Below are positions 43,095 to 52,434 of a stretch of 64,000 nt of DNA, one piece after another. The position numbers were made by a program, and so were the translations under genes. Each line of letters begins with the position of its first letter. The first letter of the stretch is position 1. The stretch is from Afipia birgiae 34632 (GTDB taxonomy: Bacteria > Pseudomonadota > Alphaproteobacteria > Rhizobiales > Xanthobacteraceae). The notes under the pieces were generated by a model. That model was not told where the DNA came from. It did not search any database and saw nothing but the letters and a program-made list of their open reading frames with translations. The stretch is from NCBI RefSeq assembly GCF_000308295.2, contig NZ_HG326653.1, positions 115,856 through 179,855 on the forward strand. Direction: 5' to 3'.

Positions 43095-44123
43095 TCACTC
43101 CCCCACCAGCGTGAACTGCAGCAGCAGTGTGCGCTGAATCATCGAAAAATTATCGTCAGAGACCATCGTCAGCACGGTTTCACCGTCTTCGGTGACGTGG
43201 GCATCGATGCCTTCCATGTTGTCGACCTCGTATCCGAGATCGACCTCGAAGATGGTCGGGCCGTCGATCACAGCATCCGGGACAACGGATTTGATCGGAA
43301 TGCGGCGAATCCGAATGCCCACGCCTTCAAGCAGCGAGAACTTTCGTTCCAGCAGCAGCAGATCGCCGGACGGCAGCAGGACCGCATCGCTGATGTCGAA
43401 ATTGCCGGTGCGCCTGGCAGTGAACTGCCCGGGCGACGGTCCGCCGATCAGGAAGCACAGGATATTTCCCGAGGGATCGAGCCCGCGCTCCGAAATAGCA
43501 ATGAGACTTCCTGCAAGCGGCTGTCCCTTTGGGACAAACACCAGCGCTTCAAGCCCCTTGTTGAAGGGCAGCTTGGCGATCCCGGGCGGCACCGGCACCA
43601 CTTCGCCTCTTGAGCGAATGCCACCCTTGCCGAAATCGAACCGTACGATCTGATTGACGCGCTCGAAGCCTACATAAGCCATGGAGCCGTCGAGCGCGAG
43701 CGACTCGCTGTCAAACCAGCCACGCGCGGTGATCTTCTTGCCGTCGCTGTCCAGCATCGGCGCGGATTTCACATCGGCCAGACCGGCCATCCGCTTGCCC
43801 CGATAGGCGATACGCCCGGTAAACCAGTTGCCCTTGTCGCTGATCGCGATGAACTGCTCGCCCTTCTTGTCGAGCCGCAATCCCGACAGGCCTCCGAATC
43901 CGCGAAACGACGAAGTGAGGATGAGCCCGCTACGAAATTCCAGCGCGCCATAACGAAGGTGGGTCGGGTCGCGCGGATCGAAGGATTCGATCGGGCGCGC
44001 CTTGACCGCGACGGACGCGATTGACGCCTGCGCGGCAGCGGGGCTTGCATCCAGACCGGCCACACAAACAGGCAGTACAGCCGCGGCGCTCTCCAGAAAC
44101 CGCCGGCGGGTGATGTCGGTCAT
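43095..44123 (-). CDS. Esterase-like activity of phytase family protein, Tat-exported
   Basis: A 342-aa protein with a twin-arginine signal 'TRRRFLESAAAVLPVCVAGLDASPAAAQA' (cleavage near residue 32), so it is exported folded. The mature part is a beta-propeller-like domain of the 'esterase-like activity of phytase' type: 'SSFRGFGGLSGLRLDKKGEQFIAISDKGNWFTGRI', 'WFDSESLALDGSMAYVGFERVNQIVRFDFG', 'GLEALVFVPKG' and 'NMEGIDAHVTEDGETVLTMVSDDNFS'. The repeating SGL/ES/EG/EGI elements each end a blade and hold acidic residues that could bind Ca2+. Function is not demonstrated for this family beyond the fold. It ends 12 nt after the palindromic repeat and starts 12 nt downstream of the cobT stop. Confidence 0.85.
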   Translation of the reverse strand: MTDITRRRFLESAAAVLPVCVAGLDASPAAAQASIASVAVKARPIESFDPRDPTHLRYGALEFRSGLILTSSFRGFGGLSGLRLDKKGEQFIAISDKGNWFTGRIAYRGKRMAGLADVKSAPMLDSDGKKITARGWFDSESLALDGSMAYVGFERVNQIVRFDFGKGGIRSRGEVVPVPPGIAKLPFNKGLEALVFVPKGQPLAGSLIAISERGLDPSGNILCFLIGGPSPGQFTARRTGNFDISDAVLLPSGDLLLLERKFSLLEGVGIRIRRIPIKSVVPDAVIDGPTIFEVDLGYEVDNMEGIDAHVTEDGETVLTMVSDDNFSMIQRTLLLQFTLVGE

Positions 44124-44135
44124 GTCGAGTGAACG

Positions 44136-46034
44136 CTAGGAATGAAGTCTGCGCCGGCGCGAAGGCGACGAAGTCTCGACATGGGTTTCGCTGAACAGTT
44201 CGGCCAGCTTTTCGGTGATCGCACCGCCGAGTTCTTCCGCGTCCACGATGGTCACGGCGCGGCGATAGTAGCGCGTGACATCATGACCGATACCGATGGC
44301 GATCAGTTCAACGGGCGAGCGGGTCTCGATTTCCTCGATGATGTGACGCAGGTGCCGTTCGAGATAGTTGCCGGGGTTCACCGACAGCGTCGAATCGTCC
44401 ACCGGCGCACCGTCCGAAATCATCATCAGGATCTTGCGCTGTTCGGAACGACCGAGCAGCCGCTTGTGCGCCCAGTCGAGCGCTTCGCCGTCGATGTTTT
44501 CCTTGAGCAGGCCTTCGCGCATCATCAGGCCGAGATTCTTGCGCGCACGCCGCCAAGGCGCGTCCGCCGACTTGTAGATGATGTGCCGCAGATCGTTGAG
44601 ACGGCCCGGATTGGCGGGCTTGCCCGCCGCCAGCCACGCCTCGCGCGACTGACCGCCCTTCCACGCACGCGTGGTGAAGCCGAGAATCTCGACCTTGACG
44701 CCGCAGCGCTCCAGCGTCCGTGCCAGAATATCGGCGCAGGTCGCAGCAACAGTGATCGGCCGCCCGCGCATCGAGCCGGAATTATCGAGCAGCAGCGTCA
44801 CCACCGTATCTCTGAAGGTGGCTTCCTTCTCGTGCATGAACGAGAGCGGGTGATACGGGTCGGTCACGACGCGCGACAGCCGCGCGGGATCGAGGATGCC
44901 TTCCTCGAGATCGAAGTCCCAGGCGCGGTTCTGCTGCGCCATCAGCTTTCGCTGCAACCGGTTGGCCAGCCGCGCGACGATGTGCTGCAAGTGCGCGAGC
45001 TGCTTGTCGAGATAGCTGCGCAGCCGCTCCAGTTCGTCGTGCTCGCACAGATCTTCCGCCGAAACGACCTCGTCGAACTTCGGTGCAAAGGCGTGATATT
45101 CGGGCCCGCGCGGTTCGTTGCCGCCTCGGCCTGGCGGCCGATGCGCCTCGCCGGGCGTCTCGTCCTCGCCCATCTCGCTGTCGTCGAAGGCGTCGCTGGC
45201 GGACGCCTGCGCGCTCTCCATGGCGTTGTCCGACATCTCCTCGGTGGAAGATTGCGACTGATCGGCGCTCATCTCCTCCGCGGATTCAGTGTCCGGCGAA
45301 CCGTCCGCACCGGACTGATCCTTCTCGCCGTCGCGGTTCTCGTCCTGATCGTCGTCTTCGTCCTGATCCGCATTGCGGTCGTCGCCAAGTTCCAGCGCCT
45401 GCAGTACGTCGTGAATCGCGTCGCCGAAGCGGGCCTGATCCTCGGTGAAGTTCTTCAGCACATCGAGGCGCTGGCCGATCTTGTCTTCAAGAACAGGCCG
45501 CCAGAGGTCCACCATCTTGCGCGCCGCAGCCGGCGGCGCGAGACCGGTCAGCCGTTCGCGCACCATCATCGCCAGCGCGTCGGCCAGCGGCGCGTCGGCG
45601 CGGTCGGTGATCTCGTCGTATTTGCCGCGATGAAAATGGTCGTCGAGCATCGCGGTGAGATTCCTGGCGACGCCGCTCATTCGCTTGGCGCCGATCGCCT
45701 CCACGCGGGCCTGCTCAACCGCGTCGAACACGCCGCGCGCCTGCGGATTACCCGGCACCAGTTTGCGGTGAACCTTCGGATCGTGACAGGCGACGCGCAG
45801 TGCAATGGAGTCCGCATGACCGCGCACGATGGCGGCGTCCTTGCGGGTCAGCTTGCGCGCCGGTTCCGGCAGCCTCGCCTTGCCGGGCGACAGGCCCGGA
45901 CGCTCGGCGGCGAATGTCACTTCAAGTTCTGGCTGCTTGGCGATGGCGCGCAATGCCGAGGTCACCGCGCGCTTGAACGGCTCCGTCGGCGATTCCTTCG
46001 ACCCGGTCCTGAACTTGATATTGGACGTGCTCAT
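44136..46034 (-). CDS. cobT: Cobaltochelatase subunit CobT
   Basis: A 632-aa subunit of the ATP-dependent aerobic cobaltochelatase (CobNST), which inserts Co(II) into hydrogenobyrinic a,c-diamide during vitamin B12 synthesis. The N-terminal region ('[29 protein letters not shown]...', '[32 protein letters not shown]') matches CobT. A strongly acidic linker at about 215-320 ('[23 protein letters not shown]...') precedes a von Willebrand-type A domain whose MIDAS motif DNSGS is at 417-421, with '[13 protein letters not shown]' further on. Length and layout agree with Pseudomonas denitrificans CobT. CobS is the next gene upstream, and the two are separated by a repeat-containing 130 nt. Confidence 0.95.
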   Translation of the reverse strand: MSTSNIKFRTGSKESPTEPFKRAVTSALRAIAKQPELEVTFAAERPGLSPGKARLPEPARKLTRKDAAIVRGHADSIALRVACHDPKVHRKLVPGNPQARGVFDAVEQARVEAIGAKRMSGVARNLTAMLDDHFHRGKYDEITDRADAPLADALAMMVRERLTGLAPPAAARKMVDLWRPVLEDKIGQRLDVLKNFTEDQARFGDAIHDVLQALELGDDRNADQDEDDDQDENRDGEKDQSGADGSPDTESAEEMSADQSQSSTEEMSDNAMESAQASASDAFDDSEMGEDETPGEAHRPPGRGGNEPRGPEYHAFAPKFDEVVSAEDLCEHDELERLRSYLDKQLAHLQHIVARLANRLQRKLMAQQNRAWDFDLEEGILDPARLSRVVTDPYHPLSFMHEKEATFRDTVVTLLLDNSGSMRGRPITVAATCADILARTLERCGVKVEILGFTTRAWKGGQSREAWLAAGKPANPGRLNDLRHIIYKSADAPWRRARKNLGLMMREGLLKENIDGEALDWAHKRLLGRSEQRKILMMISDGAPVDDSTLSVNPGNYLERHLRHIIEEIETRSPVELIAIGIGHDVTRYYRRAVTIVDAEELGGAITEKLAELFSETHVETSSPSRRRRLHS

Positions 46035-46061
46035 TGCGGCGTGAACCCCGAAGACTCTTTT

Positions 46062-46112
46062 CCCTCCCCCTTGTGGGGAGGGTGGCGCATTGGAAGCGAA
46101 GCGAACAATGCG
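46062..46112. repeat. Interspersed two-hairpin repeat between cobS and cobT
   Basis: The first hairpin is CCCTCCCC (46062-46069) / GGGGAGGG (46075-46082). The second is CGCATTG (46086-46092) / CAATGCG (46106-46112). The block continues to about 46160 (ending in the CCCCCACCCC motif near 46149). This is the common alphaproteobacterial 'TCCCC...GGGGAGGG' intergenic repeat. It probably does not block cobST co-transcription fully because neither hairpin has a U-tract. Confidence 0.7.
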
Positions 46113-46164
46113 TCGGGCGGGGGATCAGATCGCTGCAATTGAAAAACAACCCCCACCCCAGTAA

Positions 46165-47160
46165 TCAGCTCAACGCCACGTTCACAGCGCTTTCCGGCAG
46201 CTCCGCATTAAAACAGCGCTGATAGAACTCCGCCACCAGCGGCCGCTCAAGCTCGTCGCACTTGTTCAGGAAGGTGACGCGGAAAGCGAAACCGATGTCG
46301 CCGAAGATCTCGGCGTTCTCCGCCCAGGTGATGACCGTACGCGGCGACATCACCGTGGACAGATCGCCATTGGCGAAAGCGTTGCGCGTGAGGTCCGCGA
46401 GGCGAACCATCTTGTTGACGGTGTCGCGGCCGGCATCGGTGCGATAGTGCTTCGCCTTGGCGAGCACGATTTCGACTTCCTCGTCATGCGGCAGATAGTT
46501 CAGCGTGGTGACGATCGACCAGCGGTCCATCTGACCCTGGTTGATCTGCTGGGTGCCGTGATAGAGGCCCGACGTATCGCCGAGACCGATCGTATTGGCG
46601 GTCGAGAACAGGCGGAACGCCGGATGCGGCTTGATGACCTTGTTCTGGTCGAGCAGCGTCAGGCGGCCCGACACTTCGAGCACGCGCTGGATCACGAACA
46701 TCACGTCAGGACGGCCGGCGTCGTATTCGTCGAACACCAGCGCGACATTGTGCTGGAGCGCCCACGGCAGGATACCGTCACGGAATTCCGTAACCTGCTT
46801 GCCATCGCGGACCACGATCGAATCCTTGCCGACCAGATCGATGCGGCTGATGTGGCTGTCGAGGTTGACGCGCACGCAGGGCCAGTTGAGGCGGGCGGCG
46901 ACCTGCTCGATGTGGGTCGATTTGCCGGTGCCGTGGAAACCGGTGACCATGACGCGGCGGTTCTTCGAGAACCCGGCAAGAATCGCGAGCGTGGTGGCGC
47001 GGTCGAAACGGTAGTCCGAATCGACGTCGGGCACATGGGGATCACTGTTGGAATAGGCCGGAACCTCGAGATCGCTGTCGATGCCGAAGACCTGACGAAC
47101 CGACACTTTCATGTCGGGAAGGTTCGTGGGTTCCTGGGATAGAGTCGTGGCGGCGCTCAT
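46165..47160 (-). CDS. cobS: Cobaltochelatase subunit CobS (AAA+ ATPase)
   Basis: A 331-aa MoxR-type AAA+ ATPase that forms a ring with CobT and supplies energy to CobN for cobalt insertion. Walker [10 protein letters not shown] is at residues 74-82 and Walker B LVFDEYD at 141-147, and '[35 protein letters not shown]' contains sensor 1 and the CobS-specific insert. The N-terminus '[37 protein letters not shown]' marks the start at ATG 47160; the open frame to 47430 is not CobS-like. The ring partners CobT (downstream) and CobN (not in the window) complete the enzyme. Confidence 0.95.
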   Translation of the reverse strand: MSAATTLSQEPTNLPDMKVSVRQVFGIDSDLEVPAYSNSDPHVPDVDSDYRFDRATTLAILAGFSKNRRVMVTGFHGTGKSTHIEQVAARLNWPCVRVNLDSHISRIDLVGKDSIVVRDGKQVTEFRDGILPWALQHNVALVFDEYDAGRPDVMFVIQRVLEVSGRLTLLDQNKVIKPHPAFRLFSTANTIGLGDTSGLYHGTQQINQGQMDRWSIVTTLNYLPHDEEVEIVLAKAKHYRTDAGRDTVNKMVRLADLTRNAFANGDLSTVMSPRTVITWAENAEIFGDIGFAFRVTFLNKCDELERPLVAEFYQRCFNAELPESAVNVALS

Positions 47161-47398
47161 CAATCCTCCGTGGTCCCGGATGCTCCCGAAACCAGACGTG
47201 CTTGCTGCGGGTGGGGTGCGTGCTGCAACGTAGCAGACAGATGCCGATGGCAGAAGCCCACCGCGCAATGAAAGTTCCATCGTATTTTCATTGAGATAAG
47301 CTGTTTTCGCAGCTTTGGTAGGTCTGCCCTGCGATTGCCGGGGAACGCCCCGGATTCGGAGAGCGCCCGATTGGCGGTTTCGGCCGGCATGGCGGTAT

Positions 47399-48076
47399 AT
47401 GCTGGATTTCCTTGGAATCGCGCCCAGCATCGGACGTCAGGTGAATTCGCACCTCCATCAACTGATTGGCTTCGTTTCGCTCCACGCCGCACTGGCTTAT
47501 GCAGCGGTTTTCCTCGCTGCATTTCTGGAAGCCGTCCCCATCCTGGGGTCACTGGTCCCGGGGTCGACCGTGATTCTGGCACTCAGCGCACTGGTCCCCG
47601 CCGGCAGTCTCCACCTGATGCCGGTGCTGATGGCGGCGATCGCCGGGGCGCTGCTGGGAGACGGGCTCGCCTACTGGATCGGCCGCGCCAGCCAGCGCGA
47701 GGTGCTGACCTCCTGGCCGATGTCGAATTACCCGCTGCTGGTGGCGAAGAGCGAAGCCTTCTTCCACCGCTATGGGACGCTCGCGGTGTTCTTTGCGCGT
47801 TTCGTCCCTCCCGTTCGCGCCGTCGTACCTATCACGGCCGGTGCGCTCGGCATGCCCCCGCAGCGCTTCTATCCGGTCAATGCCGCCGCCGTTCTGGTGT
47901 GGGCCTCCGCGCATGTGCTGTCAGGTGCGCTGGCCGGCTCCGCCGCCGAACAATGGGGCATGAAAATCGAACATTATGGGTGGCCGCTGGTTGGCGGCAT
48001 CATCGCGGTGGGCACCATCGCAGTGGGCGTGTATCACTGGCGCAGCCGGCGCGAGGCTGACGGGAGGTTCGGGTGA
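47399..48076 (+). CDS. DedA-family membrane protein
   Basis: A 225-aa inner-membrane protein of the DedA/SNARE-associated family, from ATG 47399. It has '[30 protein letters not shown]' (about 41-70), where the Glu and the glycine-rich stretch are conserved, then '[14 protein letters not shown]' and the DedA core '[52 protein letters not shown]' (around 121-172), with the conserved Arg residues. The family contributes to membrane lipid scrambling and undecaprenyl or cation homeostasis. Overlaps the next gene by 4 nt (GTGA), so the two are translationally coupled. Confidence 0.9.
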   Translation: MLDFLGIAPSIGRQVNSHLHQLIGFVSLHAALAYAAVFLAAFLEAVPILGSLVPGSTVILALSALVPAGSLHLMPVLMAAIAGALLGDGLAYWIGRASQREVLTSWPMSNYPLLVAKSEAFFHRYGTLAVFFARFVPPVRAVVPITAGALGMPPQRFYPVNAAAVLVWASAHVLSGALAGSAAEQWGMKIEHYGWPLVGGIIAVGTIAVGVYHWRSRREADGRFG

Positions 48077-48627
48077 AGCGAGCCGCGGAACGCAGCAGAC
48101 CTTTCACCGACCGCAATGTCGCAAAAGTGTTTGACGCCTATCCTGACACCGTTCGCGCGAAGGTGATGCTCCTGCGGGCGATGATCCTGGAGACAGCTGC
48201 AAGCATCGACGGCGTAGGCCCCCTTGAGGAAACACTGAAGTGGGGCCAACCCAGCTATCTTACCGCAGAGTCCGGTACCGGCAGTACGATCCGGATCGAC
48301 CGCGTCAAATCGGACGACAGTCGCGTCGCGATGTATTTCCATTGTCAGACCGATCTGGTCGAAACATTCCGTGAGCTCTATCCGACGCAGATGGAATACG
48401 GTGGCAACCGGAGCATCCTGTTCGATGCCGCGGCCCGGATTCCTGAAAAAGCGCTGCGTCACTGCATCGGACTTGCGCTGACCTATCACGCGCGCAAGGG
48501 AGCTTCGAGGAACAAGACGGCCTCGATAAAGAAGCCTGTTTCAGCAAGAAAGGGGGCTTCAAAGAACAAGCGTGAATCCGTCACGCCAAAAAAGCCGGCG
48601 CTCAGGACGCGCGTACGACCGTCTTGA
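48073..48627 (+). CDS. DUF1801-domain protein with lysine-rich tail
   Basis: A 184-aa protein starting at GTG 48073, overlapping the DedA gene stop. Residues about 15-135 form the DUF1801 fold ('VFDAYPDTVRAKVMLLRAMILETAASIDGVGPLEETLKWGQPSYLTAESGTGSTIRID'), shared with YdhG/YdeI-like proteins of unknown biochemical function. Residues about 140-184 are a basic tail with a repeated K-GAS-(R/K)-NK pattern (KGASRNK, KGASKNK), probably nucleic-acid binding. The last 26 nt overlap the 3' end of the convergent J-domain gene, an unusual tail-to-tail overlap. Confidence 0.82.
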   Translation: MKRAAERSRPFTDRNVAKVFDAYPDTVRAKVMLLRAMILETAASIDGVGPLEETLKWGQPSYLTAESGTGSTIRIDRVKSDDSRVAMYFHCQTDLVETFRELYPTQMEYGGNRSILFDAAARIPEKALRHCIGLALTYHARKGASRNKTASIKKPVSARKGASKNKRESVTPKKPALRTRVRPS

Positions 48628-49249
48628 GATAGTTGTAGGCCTTGATGATCTCGATCAGGCGATCTTCGGTCGACCGGTCACCACCGTTGGCATCGGGGTG
48701 ATGCTGTTTCACCAGCAGCTTGTATTTGGCCTTGACGGTTTCCAGCGTCGCGTCAGGACCGAGGCCCATGACCAGCAACGCTTTCTTCTCGGCGTTAAAA
48801 ATCTTGCGCGTCTCCGGCTCCGGCTTTGCAGCCGAGCCAGGGCCTGGGCGCCAGCGGCCACGGCCGTTCATCTCGTCGAACATCTTGAACGGATCGGAGG
48901 CGCTGTCGAGATCGGGATTCGCTTTGCTCTTCTTGCCGCCGTTCGCACCCATCTTCCAGGTCGGACGATGGCCGGTCAGCGCGTCCTTCTGGTAGCTGGC
49001 GACCGCGTCGGGAGCCATGCCCTGAAAGAAGTTATAGCCCTGATTGTATTCGCGGACGTGGTTTAGACAGAAGTGCCAGTATTCCTTCTCATGTCCACGG
49101 CCCTTAGGGGCGCGATGTCCGCCCTTGTTCTTGCAACCGGGCGCTTCGCACATCACAGCTTCCTCGCGCGCAGCAGCCTGCTGCTTCGCGCTCTGCTTGT
49201 TAGGTTTGATGCGAATGCTGTCGAAGAATTTGGATGAGTCGATGGCCAT
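48602..49249 (-). CDS. J-domain protein with N-terminal putative zinc site
   Basis: A 215-aa protein. The C-terminal J domain (about 154-210) holds the HPD motif at 184-186 ('LVKQHHPDANGGD') and the usual helix III ('RLIEIIKAYNYLKTVV'). It lacks a Gly/Phe region and DnaJ zinc fingers, so it is a class III DnaJ-like co-chaperone. Near the N-terminus, 'VMCEAPGCKNKGGHRAPKGRGHEKEYWHFCLNHVREYN' includes Cys34-x4-Cys39 and Cys61-x2-His64, which could bind zinc. Its partner Hsp70 is not in the window. Convergent with and overlapping DUF1801 by 26 nt. Confidence 0.86.
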   Translation of the reverse strand: MAIDSSKFFDSIRIKPNKQSAKQQAAAREEAVMCEAPGCKNKGGHRAPKGRGHEKEYWHFCLNHVREYNQGYNFFQGMAPDAVASYQKDALTGHRPTWKMGANGGKKSKANPDLDSASDPFKMFDEMNGRGRWRPGPGSAAKPEPETRKIFNAEKKALLVMGLGPDATLETVKAKYKLLVKQHHPDANGGDRSTEDRLIEIIKAYNYLKTVVRAS

Positions 49250-49287
49250 GGTTGCTATGACAACGCCTTGCTGGAAGCTTCAAGTCT

Positions 49288-49450
49288 CATGTGGTGGTTC
49301 GCAGGTCCGTATCACTTCTACAGCGCGCCAGATACGGACCTGCGAACCAAAACCACACCAGAATTTATATTTTCAAGTGTCCTTTCGAATCCGACGTTCG
49401 CATATGGAATGCGCTGCAGAATGCAGCGAACGTCGGCTTCGGAACACTTG
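49288..49450 (+). repeat. Bipartite covarying hairpin repeat, copy 1
   Basis: Two consecutive hairpins. Hairpin A: GGTTCGCAGGTCCGTATC (49296-49313) pairs perfectly with its complement at 49331-49348 (17-nt loop), extended by TGTGGT / ACCACA outside a 3-A bulge. Hairpin B: CCGACGTTCGC (49391-49401) pairs with GCGAACGTCGG (49426-49436), and AAGTGTCC outside pairs with GGAACACTT (49441-49449, one bulged base). The second copy is at 54396-54562. It lies upstream of the minus-strand J-domain gene. Confidence 0.85.
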
Positions 49451-49551
49451 ACGCGAATTTTCGCGAGCGCGGATTATACATCGTCGCGGCGGCAAACCGC
49501 AATTGAAACGGCTATTGACCTCAGCGAATAACGCACGATATTGCGCGGATC

Positions 49552-49857
49552 ATGACCACCAAAGACACTATCACGAACAAGTTGAACGAAGCTTTCACTC
49601 CGGAAAGCCTCGACGTGGTCGATGAATCCCATTTGCATGAGGGTCACGCAGGCCACAGGCCGGGCGGCGCAACGCATTTCAGGCTCTATATCGTGTCGAA
49701 AGCGTTCGAAGGGAAGAGCCGGATCGACCGTCATCGCATGATAAATTCGCTGCTGGCGCCGGAACTGTCCGGCTCGGTCCATGCACTGGCGATTCATGCC
49801 TATGCACCGGATGAAGGCGGCCGACGCCCCGCGCCCGCAGCAGCCTGCAAGCACTAG
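49552..49857 (+). CDS. bolA: BolA-family protein
   Basis: A 101-aa protein with the BolA/IbaG fold: 'TITNKLNEAFTPESLDVVDESHLHEGHAG' (5-33), where His residues typically bind Fe-S clusters together with a monothiol glutaredoxin, then 'THFRLYIVSKAFEGKSRIDRHRMINSLLAPELSGSVHALAIHAYAPDE'. BolA contributes to iron sensing and Fe-S assembly. No glutaredoxin gene is adjacent. Single gene, convergent with the CorC-like gene. Confidence 0.92.
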   Translation: MTTKDTITNKLNEAFTPESLDVVDESHLHEGHAGHRPGGATHFRLYIVSKAFEGKSRIDRHRMINSLLAPELSGSVHALAIHAYAPDEGGRRPAPAAACKH

Positions 49858-49880
49858 CACCGGCGAATCTGCGCCGCGCG

Positions 49881-51230
49881 CTAAAATGCGGTTCCCGCCT
49901 TTGGTTTCTTCTCCGGCGCGTCGCTCTCGCGCGGCAGCGGTACAATCCGCAACGCCGTAATGCGGTTTCGCTCCCGCCGGAGCACCCGGAAACGGAAACC
50001 GTGGAACGTGAAGCTCTGGCCGCGATCCGGAATTGAGCGCGCCTCGTGAATGACAAGACCGGCAATGGTGGTGGCTTCCTCATCCGGGAGATGCCAATCC
50101 ATCGCGCGATTGAGATCGCGGATCGGCACCGAACCATCGACCACGACCGACCCATCGGGCTGCGCACGCACACCTGCAACAGCCACGTCATGCTCGTCCG
50201 AAATATCGCCGACGATTTCTTCCAGAATGTCTTCCAGCGTCACGAGGCCTTCGACCTCACCGTATTCGTCAACCACCAGCGCGAAGTGAGTTTTGCGGCG
50301 GCGGAAGGCCTTGAGCTGTTCCGACAGCGGCCGCATTTCGGGCACGAACCATGGCGGCAGCGCGATCGCGGCAACATCGACCTTGGAGAGATCTCCATCG
50401 GTGGTGCGGATGGCGCGAAGCAGATCCTTTGCGTGCAAAACGCCGATGATGTTCTCGGGCTTTTCGCGCCACAACGGAATGCGGGTGTATTCGGATTCGA
50501 GAATGCCACGGATCACCACATCGGGCGGTCCGTCCGCATTGACACTGACCATTTTTGTGCGATGGACCATGACATCGGACACCGCAAGATCGCCAAAGCG
50601 GAACACGTTCTGGATGTACTCAGCCTCGCCGCTCTCGATCTTGCCGTGCTCGGCCGATTCCTCCACAAGCCCTTCGATTTCGGAATCGGTGAGAATTTCG
50701 TTCTGCGACGATTCCTGCACGCCAAGCAGCCGCAGAATCGCGCGCGACGCGCCGTTCAGCAGCCAGTTCAGCGGATAGAGAACGAGATAGGACGCATAGA
50801 GCGGATACGCGATCCATTGCGAGACCGGCACAGGCTGCCGGATCGCAAGCGTTTTCGGCACCTGTTCTCCGATGACGATATGCAGCGACGAGAACACCAG
50901 AAAGCCGGTGAGGAAGGCCGTGAAATGCAGCGCGGATTCAGGCATGCCCAGCGGCTCAAGAACAGGCTGGAGCAATGCCGCAACGGTCGGCTCGCCAACC
51001 CAGCCGAGACCAAGCGAGGCCATGGTGATGCCGAGCTGGCAGCACGCGAGATAGGCTTCGATGTTGCCCATCATTCTCATCAGGAGACGGGCGCCGAAGC
51101 GGTTCTGCTCGGCCATGGCTTTGACGCGAAACCCGCGGCTCTTCACCAGCGCGAATTCAGCCGCCACGTAGAATGCGTTGGCAGCGAGCAGAAGGATGGC
51201 GATGAGCAGATTGACGGCCGCTGAATTCAT
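49881..51230 (-). CDS. HlyC/CorC-family (CNNM-like) hemolysin-type membrane protein
   Basis: A 449-aa protein with an N-terminal CNNM (DUF21) membrane domain of three helices (residues about 5-185; 'ANAFYVAAEFALVKSRGFRVKAMAEQNRFGARLLMRMMGNIEAYLACCQLGITMASLGLGWVGEP'), a CBS pair ('VMVHRTKMVSVNADGPPDVVIRGILESEYTRIPLW', about 215-330) and a C-terminal CorC/HlyC domain ('DGSVVVDGSVPIRDLNRAMDWHLPDEEATTIAGLVIHEARSIPDRGQSFTFHGFRFRVLRRERNRI'). CNNM/CorC proteins mediate Mg2+ (or Co2+) efflux; 'hemolysin' is historical. Single gene upstream of aroB, same strand, 61 nt away. Confidence 0.9.
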   Translation of the reverse strand: MNSAAVNLLIAILLLAANAFYVAAEFALVKSRGFRVKAMAEQNRFGARLLMRMMGNIEAYLACCQLGITMASLGLGWVGEPTVAALLQPVLEPLGMPESALHFTAFLTGFLVFSSLHIVIGEQVPKTLAIRQPVPVSQWIAYPLYASYLVLYPLNWLLNGASRAILRLLGVQESSQNEILTDSEIEGLVEESAEHGKIESGEAEYIQNVFRFGDLAVSDVMVHRTKMVSVNADGPPDVVIRGILESEYTRIPLWREKPENIIGVLHAKDLLRAIRTTDGDLSKVDVAAIALPPWFVPEMRPLSEQLKAFRRRKTHFALVVDEYGEVEGLVTLEDILEEIVGDISDEHDVAVAGVRAQPDGSVVVDGSVPIRDLNRAMDWHLPDEEATTIAGLVIHEARSIPDRGQSFTFHGFRFRVLRRERNRITALRIVPLPRESDAPEKKPKAGTAF

Positions 51231-51291
51231 GTTTGTCTCGCGACTGCCTCGTCTTTATGCGGCGCGCCGACCACACGGGACAGCATCGCCC

Positions 51292-52434
51292 TCACCCCGA
51301 TAGCTTTTCTTGAAGGAAATCGCGAACTGTCGGCGGATCGACATCATTGACGATCACGGCCTTGCCGATCTGTTCGAGCAGAATGAAGGTCAGCCGCCCG
51401 CGCTTCACCTTCTTGTCCTGCGCCATCAGCGTGAGCAGCGTGTCGGCATCGGAGAGACCTTCCTGCTGAAAGCCTGCAATATCCTGCAGCCGTGTCGGCA
51501 GGCCGACCGACGCGAGGTGACGTTGCACACGCGCCGCGTCCGCCGCGGAAATCATCTTCAGATGTGCCGAGAATTCCGCGGCCAGCACCATGCCGACAGC
51601 GACGCCTTCGCCATGGAACAGGCGATCGGAGAAACCGGTCGCAGCCTCCAGCGCATGGCCGAAGGTGTGCCCGAGATTGAGCAACGCGCGGTCGCCGGTT
51701 TCGCGCTCGTCGCGGGCCACGATCGCCGCCTTGGCGCGGCAACTGGCGGCGATGGCGCGTTCGCGCGCCGCACCGCCTGCGAAAATCTCCGCATGATTGG
51801 CATCCAGCCAGTCGAAGAATTCCAGATCGCCCAGCACACCGTACTTTGCAACTTCGGCATAGCCCGCGCGAAACTGGCGCGGCGGCAGCGTGTCGAGCAC
51901 CGCGGTATCCGCGATCACCAGCACCGGCTGGTGAAACGCGCCGACGAGATTCTTGCCATGCGGCGAGTTGATTCCGGTCTTGCCGCCCACCGACGAATCG
52001 ACCTGCGCGAGCAACGATGTCGGCACCTGCACGAAGTCGACGCCGCGCCGGACAATCGACGCCGCAAATCCTGCAAGATCGCCGATCACGCCGCCGCCCA
52101 GCGCAATCACCAGATCGTTGCGCTCGATCTTCGCTGCGATCAGCCCCTCGGAAACCTCCTGCAACACCGCATAACTTTTGGACGCCTCACCCTCACCCAC
52201 AACGATCCGCGACGATGCAATGCCGGCATCAGCCAGAGCCGCCTCGGTTTTTCCGAGCCAGTGTTTGGCGACGGTGCGATCCGTCACGATGGCGACGCGC
52301 GCACCAGGCCGCAGCGCAGCGACGCGATGGCCGAGCGACGGCAACACATCACGGCCGATGACGATGTCATAAGCGCGATCTCCGAGGGCAACACCTATGG
52401 TCACCGGACTTGTCTTCTTGAGTGGGGCTGTCAT
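51292..52434 (-). CDS. aroB: 3-dehydroquinate synthase
   Basis: A 380-aa shikimate-pathway enzyme that converts DAHP to 3-dehydroquinate using NAD+ and a divalent metal. NAD-site residues are in 'DLVIALGGGVIGDLAGFAASIVRRGVDFVQVPTSLLAQVDSSVGGKTGINSPHGKNLVGAFHQP', and metal ligands are expected in 'YAEVAKYGVLGD', 'NLGHTFGHALE' and 'HGEGVAVGM'. ATG 52434 is chosen because it overlaps the aroK stop by 4 nt (ATGA); the open frame to 52503 only shadows aroK. aroK-aroB pairs are standard in alphaproteobacteria. Confidence 0.96.
   Translation of the reverse strand: MTAPLKKTSPVTIGVALGDRAYDIVIGRDVLPSLGHRVAALRPGARVAIVTDRTVAKHWLGKTEAALADAGIASSRIVVGEGEASKSYAVLQEVSEGLIAAKIERNDLVIALGGGVIGDLAGFAASIVRRGVDFVQVPTSLLAQVDSSVGGKTGINSPHGKNLVGAFHQPVLVIADTAVLDTLPPRQFRAGYAEVAKYGVLGDLEFFDWLDANHAEIFAGGAARERAIAASCRAKAAIVARDERETGDRALLNLGHTFGHALEAATGFSDRLFHGEGVAVGMVLAAEFSAHLKMISAADAARVQRHLASVGLPTRLQDIAGFQQEGLSDADTLLTLMAQDKKVKRGRLTFILLEQIGKAVIVNDVDPPTVRDFLQEKLSG

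Noticed and set aside
44142..46142. 666-aa open frame on the plus strand opposite cobT
   Set aside because: A long antisense frame caused by high-GC codon bias over a very well-supported CobT gene; no family match in its residues.
49288..49450. A tRNA-like or CRISPR-like element at the covarying repeat
   Set aside because: No cloverleaf, anticodon loop or regularly spaced spacers; it is two plain hairpins.
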